Shown here: in pieces, positions 33,862 through 45,295 of the stretch
Numbering within the stretch: position 1 is the first letter of the stretch
Layout: the number at the start of each line of letters is the position of its first letter
Source: Inonotus obliquus
Taxonomy: Eukaryota > Basidiomycota > Agaricomycetes > Hymenochaetales > Hymenochaetaceae
Length of the DNA: 64,000 nt
Reading direction: 5' to 3'
Assembly: GCA_032164295.1 (NCBI GenBank)
Contig: JAJHTX010000005.1
Span: 992,001 to 1,056,000, forward strand
Made by a program: the position numbers and the translations under genes
Notes under the pieces: generated by a model
What the model was told of the DNA's origin: nothing
The model's input: the letters and a program-made list of their open reading frames with translations, nothing else
Database searches by the model: none

Positions 33862-34960
33862 ATGCGTCTCGTATTCTCTTGGTCCACTTTATTCCTCCTG
33901 GCATTCTCAGTCCTGGTCAGGGCTGAAGAGGAGCCAGAACTAACTCCAACAGACCCAGAAATATCTGTTACTGCTTCGTTTCCAGAAAACAATCCGTTCG
34001 GACGTAAGTATTCGATTCTCATCCTCCCTAATTCATTTGGCTGACATTTTGTCGCAAGAAATCGTCAATGGAGAGCGTAATCGCATCAACTTATTGATAG
34101 AAAACCAGTCAGAGCAGAATGTTACACTACTTTCCATCGCCGGTTCGTTCCATGACGCGCAAACGGACGCGCTCGTTAAGAATGTATGGCTCCGTTTCGT
34201 CGAGTGTTGTTCCCGCATTGTTGACGCGTATCTCAGGCTTCGACGCTCCCTTATGGCTTGCGATTAGTATCCGGGACGAAGGTGCAGCTTCCCTATCAAT
34301 TCCATAGCGAGTAAGTCACTCTATAGATTCTGCCAATACTATTCGTACTCATTGAAGTCGCAGATTCAAGGTAGCTGCCGCGTCAAGTCAATACTTCTGA
34401 ACTCTTACTTAACTCGTCACACGTAGCCCGGAGATATACGCCTCAACATTTGGTTGACGCATGCCGTCGAGGTGAGAGCTTTCGTTCATCATTCGCTACT
34501 CCTGTATTCAATTCGTTCTAGGACAAACTCTACCGTGTAACTGCATACGATTCCATTGTGACGGTTGTTGAACCGGACTTCTCTTTCTTCGACTATCAAA
34601 TGTAAGTACCGCGCGGGCCTTCTCATGAGCGAGAAAGCTCTGACACGGCCTCGCAGCATCACCACATACTTATTGACAGCAGCCTTCGTTGGTGGTCTTG
34701 GTTACCTGGCATACACCACTTTCGTTCCGAAACCAAAAAGGCGGAGGACTGCAGTGTCGACCGCAGGTAAAAGCGCTATAAGCTCACCTGTTGGATCGGT
34801 CACAGCCTCTGGAACTGGCTATGAGGAGGAATGGATCCCTGAGCACCATCTCAAACTAAGGGCTGGCAAGAAGAAGTCCGGTACGGCGGGCAGTGGTGAT
34901 GAGGTGAGTGCTGGGGAAACTAGTGGAACAGAGGGCCGCAAGCGAAAAGGCCGCAAGTAA
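33862..34960 (+). CDS. TRAP-alpha / Irc22-like ER membrane protein
   Basis: The start at 33862 gives a clear signal peptide (MRLVFSWSTLFLLAFSVLVRA). A lumenal domain follows, with GERNRINLLIENQSEQNVTL (one N-glycosylation sequon), SIAGSFHDAQ, LPYGLRLVSGTKVQLPYQFHSE, FKPGDIRLNIWLTHAVED and RVTAYDSIVTVVEP. One membrane segment is near residues 200-220 (TYLLTAAFVGGLGYLAYTTF). A basic cytosolic tail ends in RKRKGRK. This matches the alpha subunit of the translocon-associated protein complex, which in yeasts is called Irc22. Six introns keep frame. One exon, 34364-34370, is only 7 nt long and encodes the middle of the E-FKPGD block. Length is about 290 residues. Confidence 0.85.
34364..34370 (+). 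other. 7-nt microexon (ATTCAAG) of the TRAP-alpha-like gene
   Basis: It is flanked by ...GTCGCAG before and GTAGCT... after. It is needed to keep frame between HSE and PGDIRL. Joining the outer donor directly to the acceptor before CCCGG shifts the frame. The residues it restores (E, F, K) fit the conserved family block. Confidence 0.7.
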
Positions 34961-35181
34961 TCTGGCCGGTAGTATATTGTTGTGTTTGTGGAACGCGAAA
35001 AGCGACTTACGCACAGAACAGTACTGCAGCTGGTCGCGATTTAGTTTACTTGCTTAACCACACGTCATGTAATTGTTGGTTCCAGTAATCTATTTGCTGA
35101 GGGAATGCTGGCGAGTTTTGATTCTAGTACCAACAAGCGGAAACACAAGGATTTGAAGGACACAGTTGCAGTATTCGATAT

Positions 35182-35526
35182 TCAGATGTCCACCTGTTTG
35201 TATCCCTTCAGCTGCAAATAAACCCATGTAAACATGTAAACCTCGAACTCGTTGCTGCTAATGGACATACCCTGTTCTCCCGCAGCAGTTGAAGATATTT
35301 CTCCGAGAGGTATTTACAATTCTCGTAGTGGTTAACGCTCTCCGTTCGTTGGCACTTCGTCAGCTCATCGCGGACCAGTTTGACTTCCATAGCGCGAACC
35401 CATGATTCTCGGATATGCTCGTCACGAGCGCGCCTTCTTTCTGAAAATTGAGTATCATTCAGCTTGTGTTTTTGTTACTTCCAGTGATAGCTTGCCTTGC
35501 AATTGAGAAGCGGAGACCGAGTCCAT
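35182..35526 (-). CDS. NDUFB10: Complex I subunit NDUFB10 (PDSW) type, small
   Basis: An accessory subunit of mitochondrial NADH:ubiquinone oxidoreductase. Exons are 35526-35496, 35440-35271 and 35211-35182, giving 76 residues. The product carries RRRARDEHIRESWVRAMEVK, LVRDELTKCQRTESVNHYEN and CKYLSEKYLQLLRENRLKGY. The paired Cys and the NHYENC block are typical of fungal NDUFB10 homologues, which are short. The first intron (35441-35495, 55 nt) begins with GCAAGC instead of GT. A GT donor a few bases on puts the second exon out of frame and hits a stop, so the GC donor is required. It is divergent from the biotin gene (143 bp). Confidence 0.8.
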
Positions 35527-35669
35527 GGTGGAGGATGGGAGGATGAGCTGTTAGTTGTCAAGAACGGGCGAGTGTCGCCGATCTCGTTTCCTCCAGGAAA
35601 GGCAATGATTACATATGCATAACCAACAACTCCGCATTCCACTTTTTCACTTTGATCTGCACCTCGACC
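35527..35669. promoter_or_regulatory. Short divergent intergenic region (NDUFB10 / BIO3-BIO1)
   Basis: Only 143 bp separate the two start codons, so both promoters must lie here or overlap the opposite gene. No TATA box or known operator was recognised. Confidence 0.5.
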
Positions 35670-38262
35670 ATGCATTTATACAAGAATATCCGGATTCACC
35701 AAATTTTCGGTGCAAATACGGACGTAGGGAAGACAATACTCGGTACTTCTCTAGCGTTGTCCTCAGCAAGTCGAGGACGATATGTCCGATACTTGAAGCC
35801 TGTCAGTACAGGTCCAATCCAGGATGCTGATGATGAGTACGTACTTCTAAAAATTGGTAAGTAATCCACTATTTAACGAACATTATTGCAGGTTTGTAAA
35901 AAGATTTGGCAAACGATTCGGCAACAAAATCCAACAAGAGTGCCTCTTCAGGTTCAAGGAGCCTGTCAGTCCACATCTCGCAATTCGACTTGATTCCGGT
36001 CAAAGTCCGCACAAGGTCCTCAAATGAGTTCTTCAAGCGCCCCGTGTTTTAATCCATGACCGCAGGACCACAAGCCCTCAGATGAATCCATCAACAAACT
36101 AATCTCAGCATACATTCACAACTGCACACGCCACGAGGCTGAGAAAACAGACGTCTACATCGAGACGGCTGGAGGTACGTTCCGGATAGTTATTCAATGC
36201 AAGTAACTCTAACAGAAAGTTGTTGTCAAGGCGTTCACAGCCCTTCAATAAGCGGCGTAAGCCAAGTTGATAGCTACCGTCCTTTGCGCTTCCCCACTAT
36301 TCTAATTGGGGACTCGAAACTAGGTGGCATATCTTCAACCATCTCATCTTACGAATCACTTGAACTACGGGGATATACGGTGGACGCGATCTTGATTTTC
36401 CAGGATGATTATTATCGAAACTGGGAGTACTTGACAGAGTATTTCGCAGAGAGAAATGTACAAGTCAAGTCGTTCCCTGCACCCCCTCCAAAGCACGCCG
36501 AAGCAGACCTGAATTATACTTTGACGGATTCATACTTCTCCGAATTGCTGAATGACACTCGACTGGAGAGCCTGAGCATTCATCTAGACCGAGAACATGC
36601 GAAAAGAATCGACGAGCTGCATTCCATGCCAGACCGGACGAGGAACTCTATTTGGTGGCCGTTCGTCCAACACAGCTTCGTCAAAAGGCCAGAGGATGTG
36701 ACAGTGATAGATAGTGCCCACGGAGATTTCTTTAGTGTATATACCGGACACTCGAGCGATTCTCATAACACACTCACCCGCACGCTCGACGGATCCGCAT
36801 CCTGGTGGACTCAAGCTTTGGGTCACGCATCTCCTTCCCTATCGATCGCAGCTGCCCGCGCAGCAGGTCGATACGGTCACGTCATATTCCCCCAAGCAAC
36901 ACACCTCCCCGCGCTTAAACTTGCAGAGCGTCTTTTGTCGTCAGATGGCCCAGGATCAGGATGGGCATCACGCGTTTTCTACTCCGACGATGGCTCCACT
37001 GCTATGGAATCAGCATTGAAAATGGCCTTGCGAGCGTATTGCAAACGGCACGGTAGTGACCTCGAGCCAGTCGACAAGCAGAAGCTCGGTGTATTAGGAC
37101 TCAAAGGAAGTTACCATGGAGATACAATCGGAGCTATGGATGCTTGCTACGCTGGCGACGGGGTCTACACCTGCGAATGGCATTCCGCCAAGGGCTATTG
37201 GCTCGATCCTCCGACGATTTCAATGCGAGATGGAAAGGCGACAATAACGTTGCCCGAGTCCCTCGGTATAGCAAAGCATCCCGGCCAGAACCATCTCGAG
37301 GCGAAATCGTTATCTTGGCTATACGACGTTCCTCGCCGACTCAATACGGAACTCGCAGCCTCCTACCGCCAGTCTATCACAGATATCCTGTCAAAACTCA
37401 CCACACAACATCCAAGTCCCCGCCTCGCAGCTCTAATCCTAGAGCCCCTCGTAATGGGTGCAGGAGGGATGATATTCGTAGATCCACTCTTCCAACGAGT
37501 CCTCGTTGACGTCGTTCGGGACAGTGAATCACCAACTTCCGACAACTCCTGGCGCGGTCTTCCCGTCATTTTCGACGAAGTCTTCGTCGGACTCTACCGT
37601 CTAGGCATACGAAGTTGTATTTCTATTCTAGGCGTTACCCCGGATATCGCCTCGTACGCGAAAATGCTCACAGGCGGTACCGTCCCTCTCGCCGTCACAC
37701 TAGCCTCCAACTCAATCTTCGAGGCATTCCTAAGCGACACCAAGGCAGACGCCCTCCTTCACGGACACAGCTACACGGCTCATCCTGTCGGATGCGAAGT
37801 TGCGAACGAATCACTCGCCTTAATAGAGAAACTCGCAAAATCGAGTTCTTGGACTGGAATGCAGAAAAGTTGGAAAGAAGCCTCCACAGAAACGACGACA
37901 TCTTCTTCGATGTGGAGTATGTGGGCTCCAGACTTCGTATCGCAGATCTCTCTTCTGGAGACTGTAGAATCGACAATGACGATGGGCACGGTTTTGGCAA
38001 TCAAGCTTCGCGGGACTGATGAAGGTACGTCCTTTTCATTGGTAAACGACCTCACTGAGATACCCATTTCTTTGTAGGATATCGTTCTCTCTTAGCGCAT
38101 GAATGCCTACAGTCCATCGCGTCGTCTCCGAATGACGATTCTTTCCGCGTGCACTTCCGTACGCTCGGAGACGTCGCATATTTCATGACAAGCTTGAACA
38201 CCTCAAGAGACATTATCAAAGAACTCGAAGGAAGGATCCTCAACGTGCTAAGCACAAAGTAA
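35670..38262 (+). CDS. BIO3-BIO1: Bifunctional dethiobiotin synthetase / DAPA aminotransferase
   Basis: It carries out two consecutive steps of biotin synthesis: KAPA to DAPA (aminotransferase) and DAPA to dethiobiotin (ATP-dependent ring closure). The N-terminal third has the P-loop GANTDVGKT, YLKPVSTGP, ETAGGVHSPS and TILIGDSKLGGISSTISSYE of dethiobiotin synthetase. The C-terminal two thirds is a class III aminotransferase with WWTQALGHASPSLSIAAA, FYSDDGSTAMESALKMALR, GSYHGDTIGAMDA, an FDEVFVGLYRLG metal/PLP region and the PLP Lys in YAKMLTGG. A last intron (about 38026-38077) leads to a C-terminal exon ending ILNVLSTK. Introns are near 35836-35892, 36016-36065 and 36175-36230. Length is about 800 residues, as in other fungal and plant fusions. 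The 3' end lies 62 bp from the convergent VPS34 stop. Confidence 0.93.
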
Positions 38263-38324
38263 ATAGCGAAGCAAACCGTAATATTACAGATCAATAACAA
38301 TACAAAAATATGTAAGACCTTCAT

Positions 38325-41300
38325 CTAGTATCTCCAATACTGCGCAACACCATGCATTCTATCCAAAAAGTTATGATACGTCGAACTCCCCCTAAGCTGC
38401 TTCTCAAGCTCCTTAATCGCCTCTTCCTCTGACAAATGCAACTGAAACTTCTCCTGAAGCTGTTCATGTACATCCCGATAGTTGACATGCGGAATGTTCG
38501 CTTCGCCCATTAGGGATACCAAGTTCAATATGAGGTTCGCGCTCTTTCGTAAGATTGTGTAGGCGACGAAGCATAGGCTTTGGAAGCGTAAAAATTCTTG
38601 TGACTGTGTTCCGCCCATTGCTTCGATCATTTCTGGGCAGACCTTGACGGGGGGTGGGTATGGCTTGGGATCGTGACCGAGAATGTACCCAAAGTCAACT
38701 AGTAAATAATGTCAGTAGTTGATCCGGAATAGGGGGGAAACGGCAGACCATGGAAGAAATGCCCTAAAGATGAAAGAATAGAAAAGAAAGTCAGGTCATC
38801 ACTTTCGATCCAGAGTCAACAAGCTCACCGTCCGGTGCTAATAGTAGATTATCCAGGTGCCTATCACCGACTCCAAGGATGTAAGTCATGACCGAATATC
38901 CAGCTAAACACCATAATCAGTTCCCGACCAGATTATTACAACAACCAATCCCTGCTTACCACAACTCCTCACAAAAGTGTCTAAAACGGACTTCTTAACT
39001 CCAAACGTCCCAACACTCCCCTCATCCGGATTATGCGCCCTTAAATAATTTAATAATGACCCATTATACTCACTAACAATCGCCGCAATAGTCATACTCG
39101 GAATAAATTGCGCCATTCCCTGGGACGGACTAGTGGCAAGAACAGCATACGGACTAACTTTCAAGTCCAAATTTTCTTTGCGTAATAATCGATCCATGAG
39201 TGTGAAGAGCTGGATTACAAGTTGGTCTTGTCGCATGTCGTCCCCATCCTTGAAGATTAAAGGATACTCGCTTCCATCGGTTGTGGTGAAATAGAGAAGC
39301 ATGGGAGAAAGGCTCGACTTGAAGACGGATGCCTTCTCAGGAACTATCCCAGTAACCTCCACAGACGCGTTGAGCGGTAACGGCAGAGGTGCCATGTTTA
39401 GAAGCCCGTTCTTCGTATCAGCAATGAAAGCTCGCAATCGTTCAATTTTCTTCGGTCGCTGATCTTTAGAAGCCTTTAGCTCCTTTGACCGTTTTGCCAA
39501 CGTAGAAATGAGTTCGCCTTGTCGGCGCAATACATCAGTTCGCGCAGGTCCATCATCAGCCTATACACTCACGTCAAACAAATCGCGCGAAAACTAATAT
39601 GAATGGCACTTACTTTCTTCAGCTTCTCCATATACTTATACCACACTTTCCCATAAACCTTTGCAACCTGTTTATCCTCTAGCGCAACTTCAACCATAAG
39701 GTACCAATGAAATCGATTCCCCAGGACCGGATTTCGAACAGATCGATCAATGAGGAAATCCGCCAAACTACTGTCTTCGTGAGAAATAGCATTCGTACTT
39801 AGTCGCATCGACCGCTGTTCGCTAGCCGAGCTTTCAAACTTCAAAGCTTGAAGTAATTGCAACAGGTAAAGAAGTAGTTCCTGCCAGTCAATTTAGTACC
39901 ATTTCTTGCAATATAGACAAAGAATGAGAACAAACATCATCATCCGCCTTCGAAAGCTGCTTCACCGCGAAGTCGCGCACTCGGCTATCCACCGTTCTAG
40001 GACCCAATAGCTCAAGTGCATCGTCAACTTCGATATCCGTCCAAAGTGGTAACAGAACCTCAACGGCTTGCTTCACTTCGCTTGGATCTCTCCAAGTCAC
40101 GGACTTCAAAAACTTGGTCAAACCGCGCTTATCCCGCGTCAGGTAGAAACGGAACTTCCACACGAGGTCTTTTTCTTCCGACGTCAGCGGTTGAGTCGGT
40201 GCGTAGTTCAAGATAACCTGCGGGGAAGCTGATTTGAGAGAGTACTCCGAAGGAACGCTAATTGATCACATACCGCAAGTTCATCTCTATCCTTCGCGTT
40301 CGGTTTCAGTTCCCTATCCAAAGCCCCACTTCGCTGACTTCGGATAAGACGTCGGTGTTTATCCTCGACAGGATTCTCACGTCCAACTTCCGGATCAACA
40401 ACTTGCCAAAGAGAAGAGTCCGAAAGAAGCGATCCCGTTACAGGCGCAGCTGATGCTTGCGAAGTAGGGGTTGAAGTTATGATTGTAGGTAAATTTGTTG
40501 GTTCCTATGCTTCGATATAAGTAGAAACTCACTGACAGGAGAGCGCAGATGCTTACTGGTTCAGAGAAGACCACAGGAAAGTCGAATCGCGGGAGGTCAA
40601 CATACAAGAAGAAATCTTTAGACTTGGTCGATTCTGCCTATGAGGAGTAAATGACTACTGTGGCGCGCGGTACAGAAATACAGAAACATACAGTATGGAT
40701 TTCCTCCATTTTTCGAAACGCAAGCTTGTCCAACCAGTCTTCCTTCGGTAAATCCCCTCGCTCGTACTTCTTCATAAGCTAGAAACGACGTGCTATAAGC
40801 TCACTATCCCTCGTAGCAACAAATACTCAACACCTTCTCCAACCTCCCCATCTCATCCTTCACCTCCATCTTACTCGGAGTTTTCGTATCGACCGCTCCA
40901 TCCGCCTCAACACCAGGCCACAGATACAGTCTATGCTTCCCTCTTCTCAATGTCCTTCAATTCAAAAAGTTGATAAATAGAACTTTCAAAAAACATACAT
41001 ACACTCACCTCTTCTTCCCAAACAACCTAAACGTTGTACCACCTACAGGAGCAGCCGAACGAGGACCCTCAATGTCCCACACAGTGAATGTTACTTGTGA
41101 GCTCAGCGGAAGGTCACAATACCGGATAGGTAGCGTTATCCATTCGTTCCACCTAAGGGTCCACACCGACGCGTAAGCTGCAGTAGAACATTCCATGATA
41201 CGGCACCAACGTATAGCTATTCTTGAAAGCTTTAAAAGCCGTCCGAAACGGGATCGTCAAAGGCTTGTTATCCGCCACGAGTTGACAAGTAACATAGAGA

Positions 41301-41581
41301 TCCGAGAATCCTCTGAAAGCACCGTTAGACTTGTACAAGCTTTCAATTCAAATACGAGCGTACGGAGATTGAACACCAGAGAACTGAAGGTCGGGATTAT
41401 CAATTATATCCGTGAATGGCCTCGGCTTGCGGTTCCCTTCAAACTGCGAGCTGATAATAGCAGCACTTCAGCTTCATTCGCCTTTGCATCGATAACTTCA
41501 AGTAGCTTACATACGAAATGTGACGGGGAGCTTGAGTGAGCTCGATTTTGCAAAAGTAAAATCCGGATTGTCCTTGTCCAT
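38325..41581 (-). CDS. VPS34: Phosphatidylinositol 3-kinase VPS34
   Basis: Class III PI3-kinase making PI3P on endosomes, vacuole and autophagosomes, in complex with Vps15 and Atg6. The N-terminal block [17 protein letters not shown] and a C2 domain are spread over many small exons (41,581-40,250). The helical PIK domain (40,211-39,570) contains [19 protein letters not shown] and [13 protein letters not shown]. The kinase domain has [20 protein letters not shown] (catalytic ATP-site Lys), [12 protein letters not shown] (catalytic loop) and [14 protein letters not shown] (Mg-binding Asp). The C-terminal helix ends HGVAQYWRY, the form needed for membrane binding. About 15 exons give near 850 residues. 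Start chosen at 41581 because it gives the family's usual N-terminus. Confidence 0.93.
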
Positions 41582-41955
41582 GGCGAGTGGTTAGATAGTA
41601 AGCGAAGCCTTCCCTTCCCTGCCTGTGCAACTGCAAGACCAAGTATTGAAGCTGTTCGTTTGGTGTTCGTGGTAAATCACGTGTGCAGTGATGATATCCA
41701 ATTCTCCAGTCTTTTATTCATTTACAGGAAAACAGTGAATAAAGTAATATCAAACCAGAAACAGCGAAACATGATGGGATAAATACTGTTCAGTAACATG
41801 TATCGTTCACGTATAACCGTCAACGGGCGATAATATAACGAAGAGACGAAGCAGATTAAAAGAATAGCCATGGTTCGTCATGATACAAGTTCGTCCAAAC
41901 ATGAACATGTTACACACACATCCGTTAATCATTATCCATAATTAAAAGCCATTTT
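41582..41955. other. Intergenic
   Basis: Contains the VPS34 upstream region and the 3' flank of the MARVEL-like gene. Nothing else supported. Confidence 0.4.
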
Positions 41956-43903
41956 TCATCGGTATCCAGTGTATTCCGTGTAACTCGGCGGGCCTTGAGT
42001 GGGGGAGCTCGAGCTATAAGTCGACGGCGCGGGCGGTCCAGCAATAGAAGCCCTGACAGCAGCGTAAGGATCTGCGTATTGCATCGTCCGACTGACATTG
42101 GCCTGTGATACGCCTGAAAGACCACTTGCAGCGCCGAATGACTGTTGTTGTACAGACGGTGAACCACCGTAACCACTCGGCGCAGGATCAGAAAATGCTC
42201 CATAAGCATCCATAGAAGCGCGAGCCGCGGGCATGGAACCAGCTGCAGGAGCAGCACCTGGGGAGGCAAAGCCACCAACTCCACCGACAGGTGGAAGGGT
42301 ATAGGCAGTTTGCGAGTTCCTGTTGGCGGCAGCATCGGAGAAAGGTGATTCGGCGTGGCTGGAACCTTGGCGCAACGGTGCGGGTCGTCCATACGTGTTC
42401 TCCTCATCCTCCTCCTCCAGTTCATCATATACGCCTTGCTCGCTCCCAACAGGTGGATTGAAAGGAGGGTCACGAGGTCCACGAGCCTTTCCGCTTCTCC
42501 ACTGCATAATATTCAATGTCAGTGTTCCGCACCAGGCGGCTGAGAAACGAACGTTAGGAGCAGTTGACAGGGGCAAACAGACAAACTTACCAAAAGCAAG
42601 CCAGAAGAATATGGCGCCCGCCTTTTTGGTAGTGCACCAACCACCCAACCCATTCTTGAAATCATCTCCCAAGTCGGCATTCGGATCATCATCGGGATTC
42701 TTGCAGCCGGCTTGCGTCCAAGCGGATATTGTCGTGATGAAGCTACGGTGCAAGAGTGAAATCAGTAAGGCGATTCATCATTCAATGGGAAGAAGATCTA
42801 CACACGCAACGAGAAGATCGAATGATGTCCCGGTCACGGTCAGAATGAAAGCGACGCGTGTCTCTGCGAGTGCACGAGACAAGCGCGTGAGCTTATCATA
42901 TTTGACGTCGATAACAGGCACGAAAAGTAAGAATAGCGATAGGAGCGTCATTGTGACGGAGACGAAGACGGCGAAACCAGATAAACCCGCTAGAACAACC
43001 AAATAAGTCAATAGTTGGCGGACTAGAACATGGCAACATACATGGACCAACACCGTACTTGGCCTGGAAGCTCGCAACACTTGCGAAGCAGCACATAGCA
43101 ATAAAGTTGAAGAATGCTTGCGAAGCATAAAAGATGACTGCAGGTTTTGATACGATCATCTATAAGAACGAACAAAGACGCATTTTAGTAACAAAGTCAA
43201 AAAGAGAACTTGATAGAAAATAAAACATGACGCAACCCATAACCACAGTGCAAAAATTATAGGTACAGCCAACAGAGCTGCAAGCGCCCCATCCCCTGAA
43301 GCTAAGTCAGAGTGAGGCGAGGCCGACGCGCTAGCTGAAGCCGCCGCGGATGTTGCGGATGTCACGTCCTGCGCGCTCCGGATGGAGTGAGACGCGAGGG
43401 TTGCAGCCGCGGTCACAGCCAAGACGTAAGGGGACGGCAATAGCGCGGAATCTGATGCATTCATGCATACAGGACTTCCGAGAAGCGCTGCGATTGGCCG
43501 GACGTACAGAGGCGCGAGAATGGAGAAAGGAGGAGACGGGGAAGGAGTACGCGACGCGAGTTGAACAAAGTCAACCAGTGCTTCGCCTCTTTTGGCAAGC
43601 GCGTCTGGTTACTGCGCCGCATCGCCGGCCCCCCCTGGGCATTAACATCAAGAAGCATTCACAGGCCAGTTGCATGCGACTTTCGAAACAGTTTAGGCCG
43701 CGCGCGCAGTGCAGATCATGGGAAAGGAAGGACAGGGGGATGTAGAGAAAGAGAATGAGAGCATATTAATGCACGAGATGGATACGCACTTCGTCTTCAA
43801 ACTGGGCTACACCGGTGTTTCCTATTCCCTTTCCACCTAGAGTACCTCGTCTCGGTCGTAAGACCTTCTCGAAGGCGGACTGGATATGATCCATAACAGG
43901 CAT
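41956..43903 (-). CDS. Four-TM MARVEL-like membrane protein
   Basis: The core is well supported from 43159 down: a hydrophobic segment (VIFYASQAFFNFIAMCCFAS), a second (GLSGFAVFVSVTMTLLSLFL), a third (TRVAFILTVTGTSFDLLVA) and a fourth (AGAIFFWLAFGAWCGTLTLN). A lumenal loop between the third and fourth has Cys residues (AGCKNPDDDPNADLGDD). The tail of about 180 residues is Ser/Pro/Ala/Gly-rich and cytosolic. This is the pattern of fungal MARVEL-domain plasma-membrane proteins. The 5' end is uncertain. A first exon at 43903-about 43793 (begins MPVMDHIQSAFEKVLR) may join across an intron of about 630 nt. Alternatively an Ala/Ser-rich frame at 43464-43208 could be the N-terminus. Introns in the core are 55-75 nt. 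Confidence 0.65.
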
Positions 43904-44234
43904 TATGGGCTATCGTCTTGTGCGTGGAGCGCTTCGTGCAGTCGCAGTCGATAGTTTTTGGGATCTTAGTTACAATACGAAGAGATGGAGGGTGTATGAG
44001 ATGATGGTAGTAGTAATAAGAGAGAAAGCAGATGCTGCGGGATATGGGATGCTGTGTGAGGTTTGAGTGCCGCGCCAGCGCCAGGAATTACTCGACGAGG
44101 CATTGCAAATCAGATTATGTCATTTATCAAAAATATCATGAAAATATTCAAACAAATTCAACACAACATTCGAAACCAACGAACATCCTACAGAAAAGAC
44201 CCTCGCGGGAGAGCACTTTTACAATTACAATTGA
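43904..44234. other. Intergenic
   Basis: Upstream region of the MARVEL-like gene and 3' flank of the SH3 gene. Nothing else supported. Confidence 0.4.
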
Positions 44235-45093
44235 TCAGAAAATCGCTCTGACAAGTCCGCCTCCAATCGCAGCACCTAACGACTGATCAGTATCCTTTTC
44301 CTTTACTCCGGATTCCAATACATACCTGCACCAAATCCAACACCGCCCGCAGCAGAATGAGCCATCTACAATCCCACGAATTCAGTCAACAGCCACAAAA
44401 AGTGCACAACCAAACGTACAGTATTCCCAAGAGCACCATACTTGCCCTTCTTCTTGTCCTGTCCTGGCGCTTCTTGTAACCCAACAGAGTTCACGGCTCC
44501 AGATCCGTTGGGAGGCGGCTTGTCGGCACCGTGGTACGCAGCACCGAACGCTTTGTACGGTTTTCGCTCCGTCGCCGGGGCAGTTGCAGATGGTTGATTG
44601 TACTGCGGTGGCGGAGCCATGATTGCACGCACAGGACCAGGAGTGGAATTCGGGAGCTTCTCAACGTGGTTGGACGGAAGGAGACCCTGTTTGCCATTTA
44701 TTCTGCCCATCCACCAATCCGCATTCGTCTCTTCAACAATCTCAATGATATCGCCTGCATGGAAAGACAGATCTTCCGGATCCTAAACAATACACCTTGT
44801 CAGAGCTTATAAACACATAAAATAACACCAAGACTGACTTGACCATTCTCATTGTACGCCCAGATAGCTCTCGCCTTGACTGTCTTGGGCGAAGACACCG
44901 GTGGGGCTGGGATAGGTCTAGGCACGTGTGCAGGAACTGGAGCTATGGTTGCAACAGCAACGTTCAACGGCGGAGCTTTAGCAGGCAAACGAGAAATAAC
45001 AAGGTTCGCATCTTGCTGGGACATGTGCCCATTCTCGACGAGGAACGAGAGATTATGCTGGATTTGCTCAACAAGATGCACGACGTACGACAT
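44235..45093 (-). CDS. SH3-domain protein of the Lsb1/Pin3 type
   Basis: In yeast, Lsb1 and Lsb2/Pin3 bind the actin regulator Las17/WASP. The start at 45093 gives MSYVVHLVEQIQHNLSFLVE, an N-terminal helical region. A Pro-rich linker (PVPAHVPRPIPAPPVSSP) follows, then one SH3 domain: ARAIWAYNENG, an intron, DPEDLSFHAGDIIEIVEE, DWWMGRINGKQGLLPSNHVE. The Pro/Gly-rich tail ends with short Gly/Ala-rich exons (AHSAAGGVGFGAG and AAIGGGLVRAIF), as in many basidiomycete homologues. Three introns, including two near the 3' end. Length is about 230 residues. Divergent from ICln, 202 bp apart. Confidence 0.85.
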
Positions 45094-45295
45094 GATATGC
45101 AAGGGTATAAAGGCAGGGCTGGGAAATAATTTGAGCAACCATCTTCTACTTATTTATGGTCGATGCGAGTCAAATGGAGTCTGCGATAGCCGGCAGCCAT
45201 CAGCGCCATCAAATTATTTTGATGCGGTATTATGTAATGTACTCGACAACAAACTTAACTTGTAGACTACATCTTTCTTTCCGTGATTTACTACA

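Noticed and set aside
36584..38019. Frames of 60-134 codons on both strands within the biotin gene
   Set aside because: Shadows of the long aminotransferase exon.
43208..43464. Ala/Ser-rich frame as a separate gene
   Set aside because: Low-complexity and in the right place to be intron or N-terminus of the MARVEL-like gene; not separable by sequence alone.
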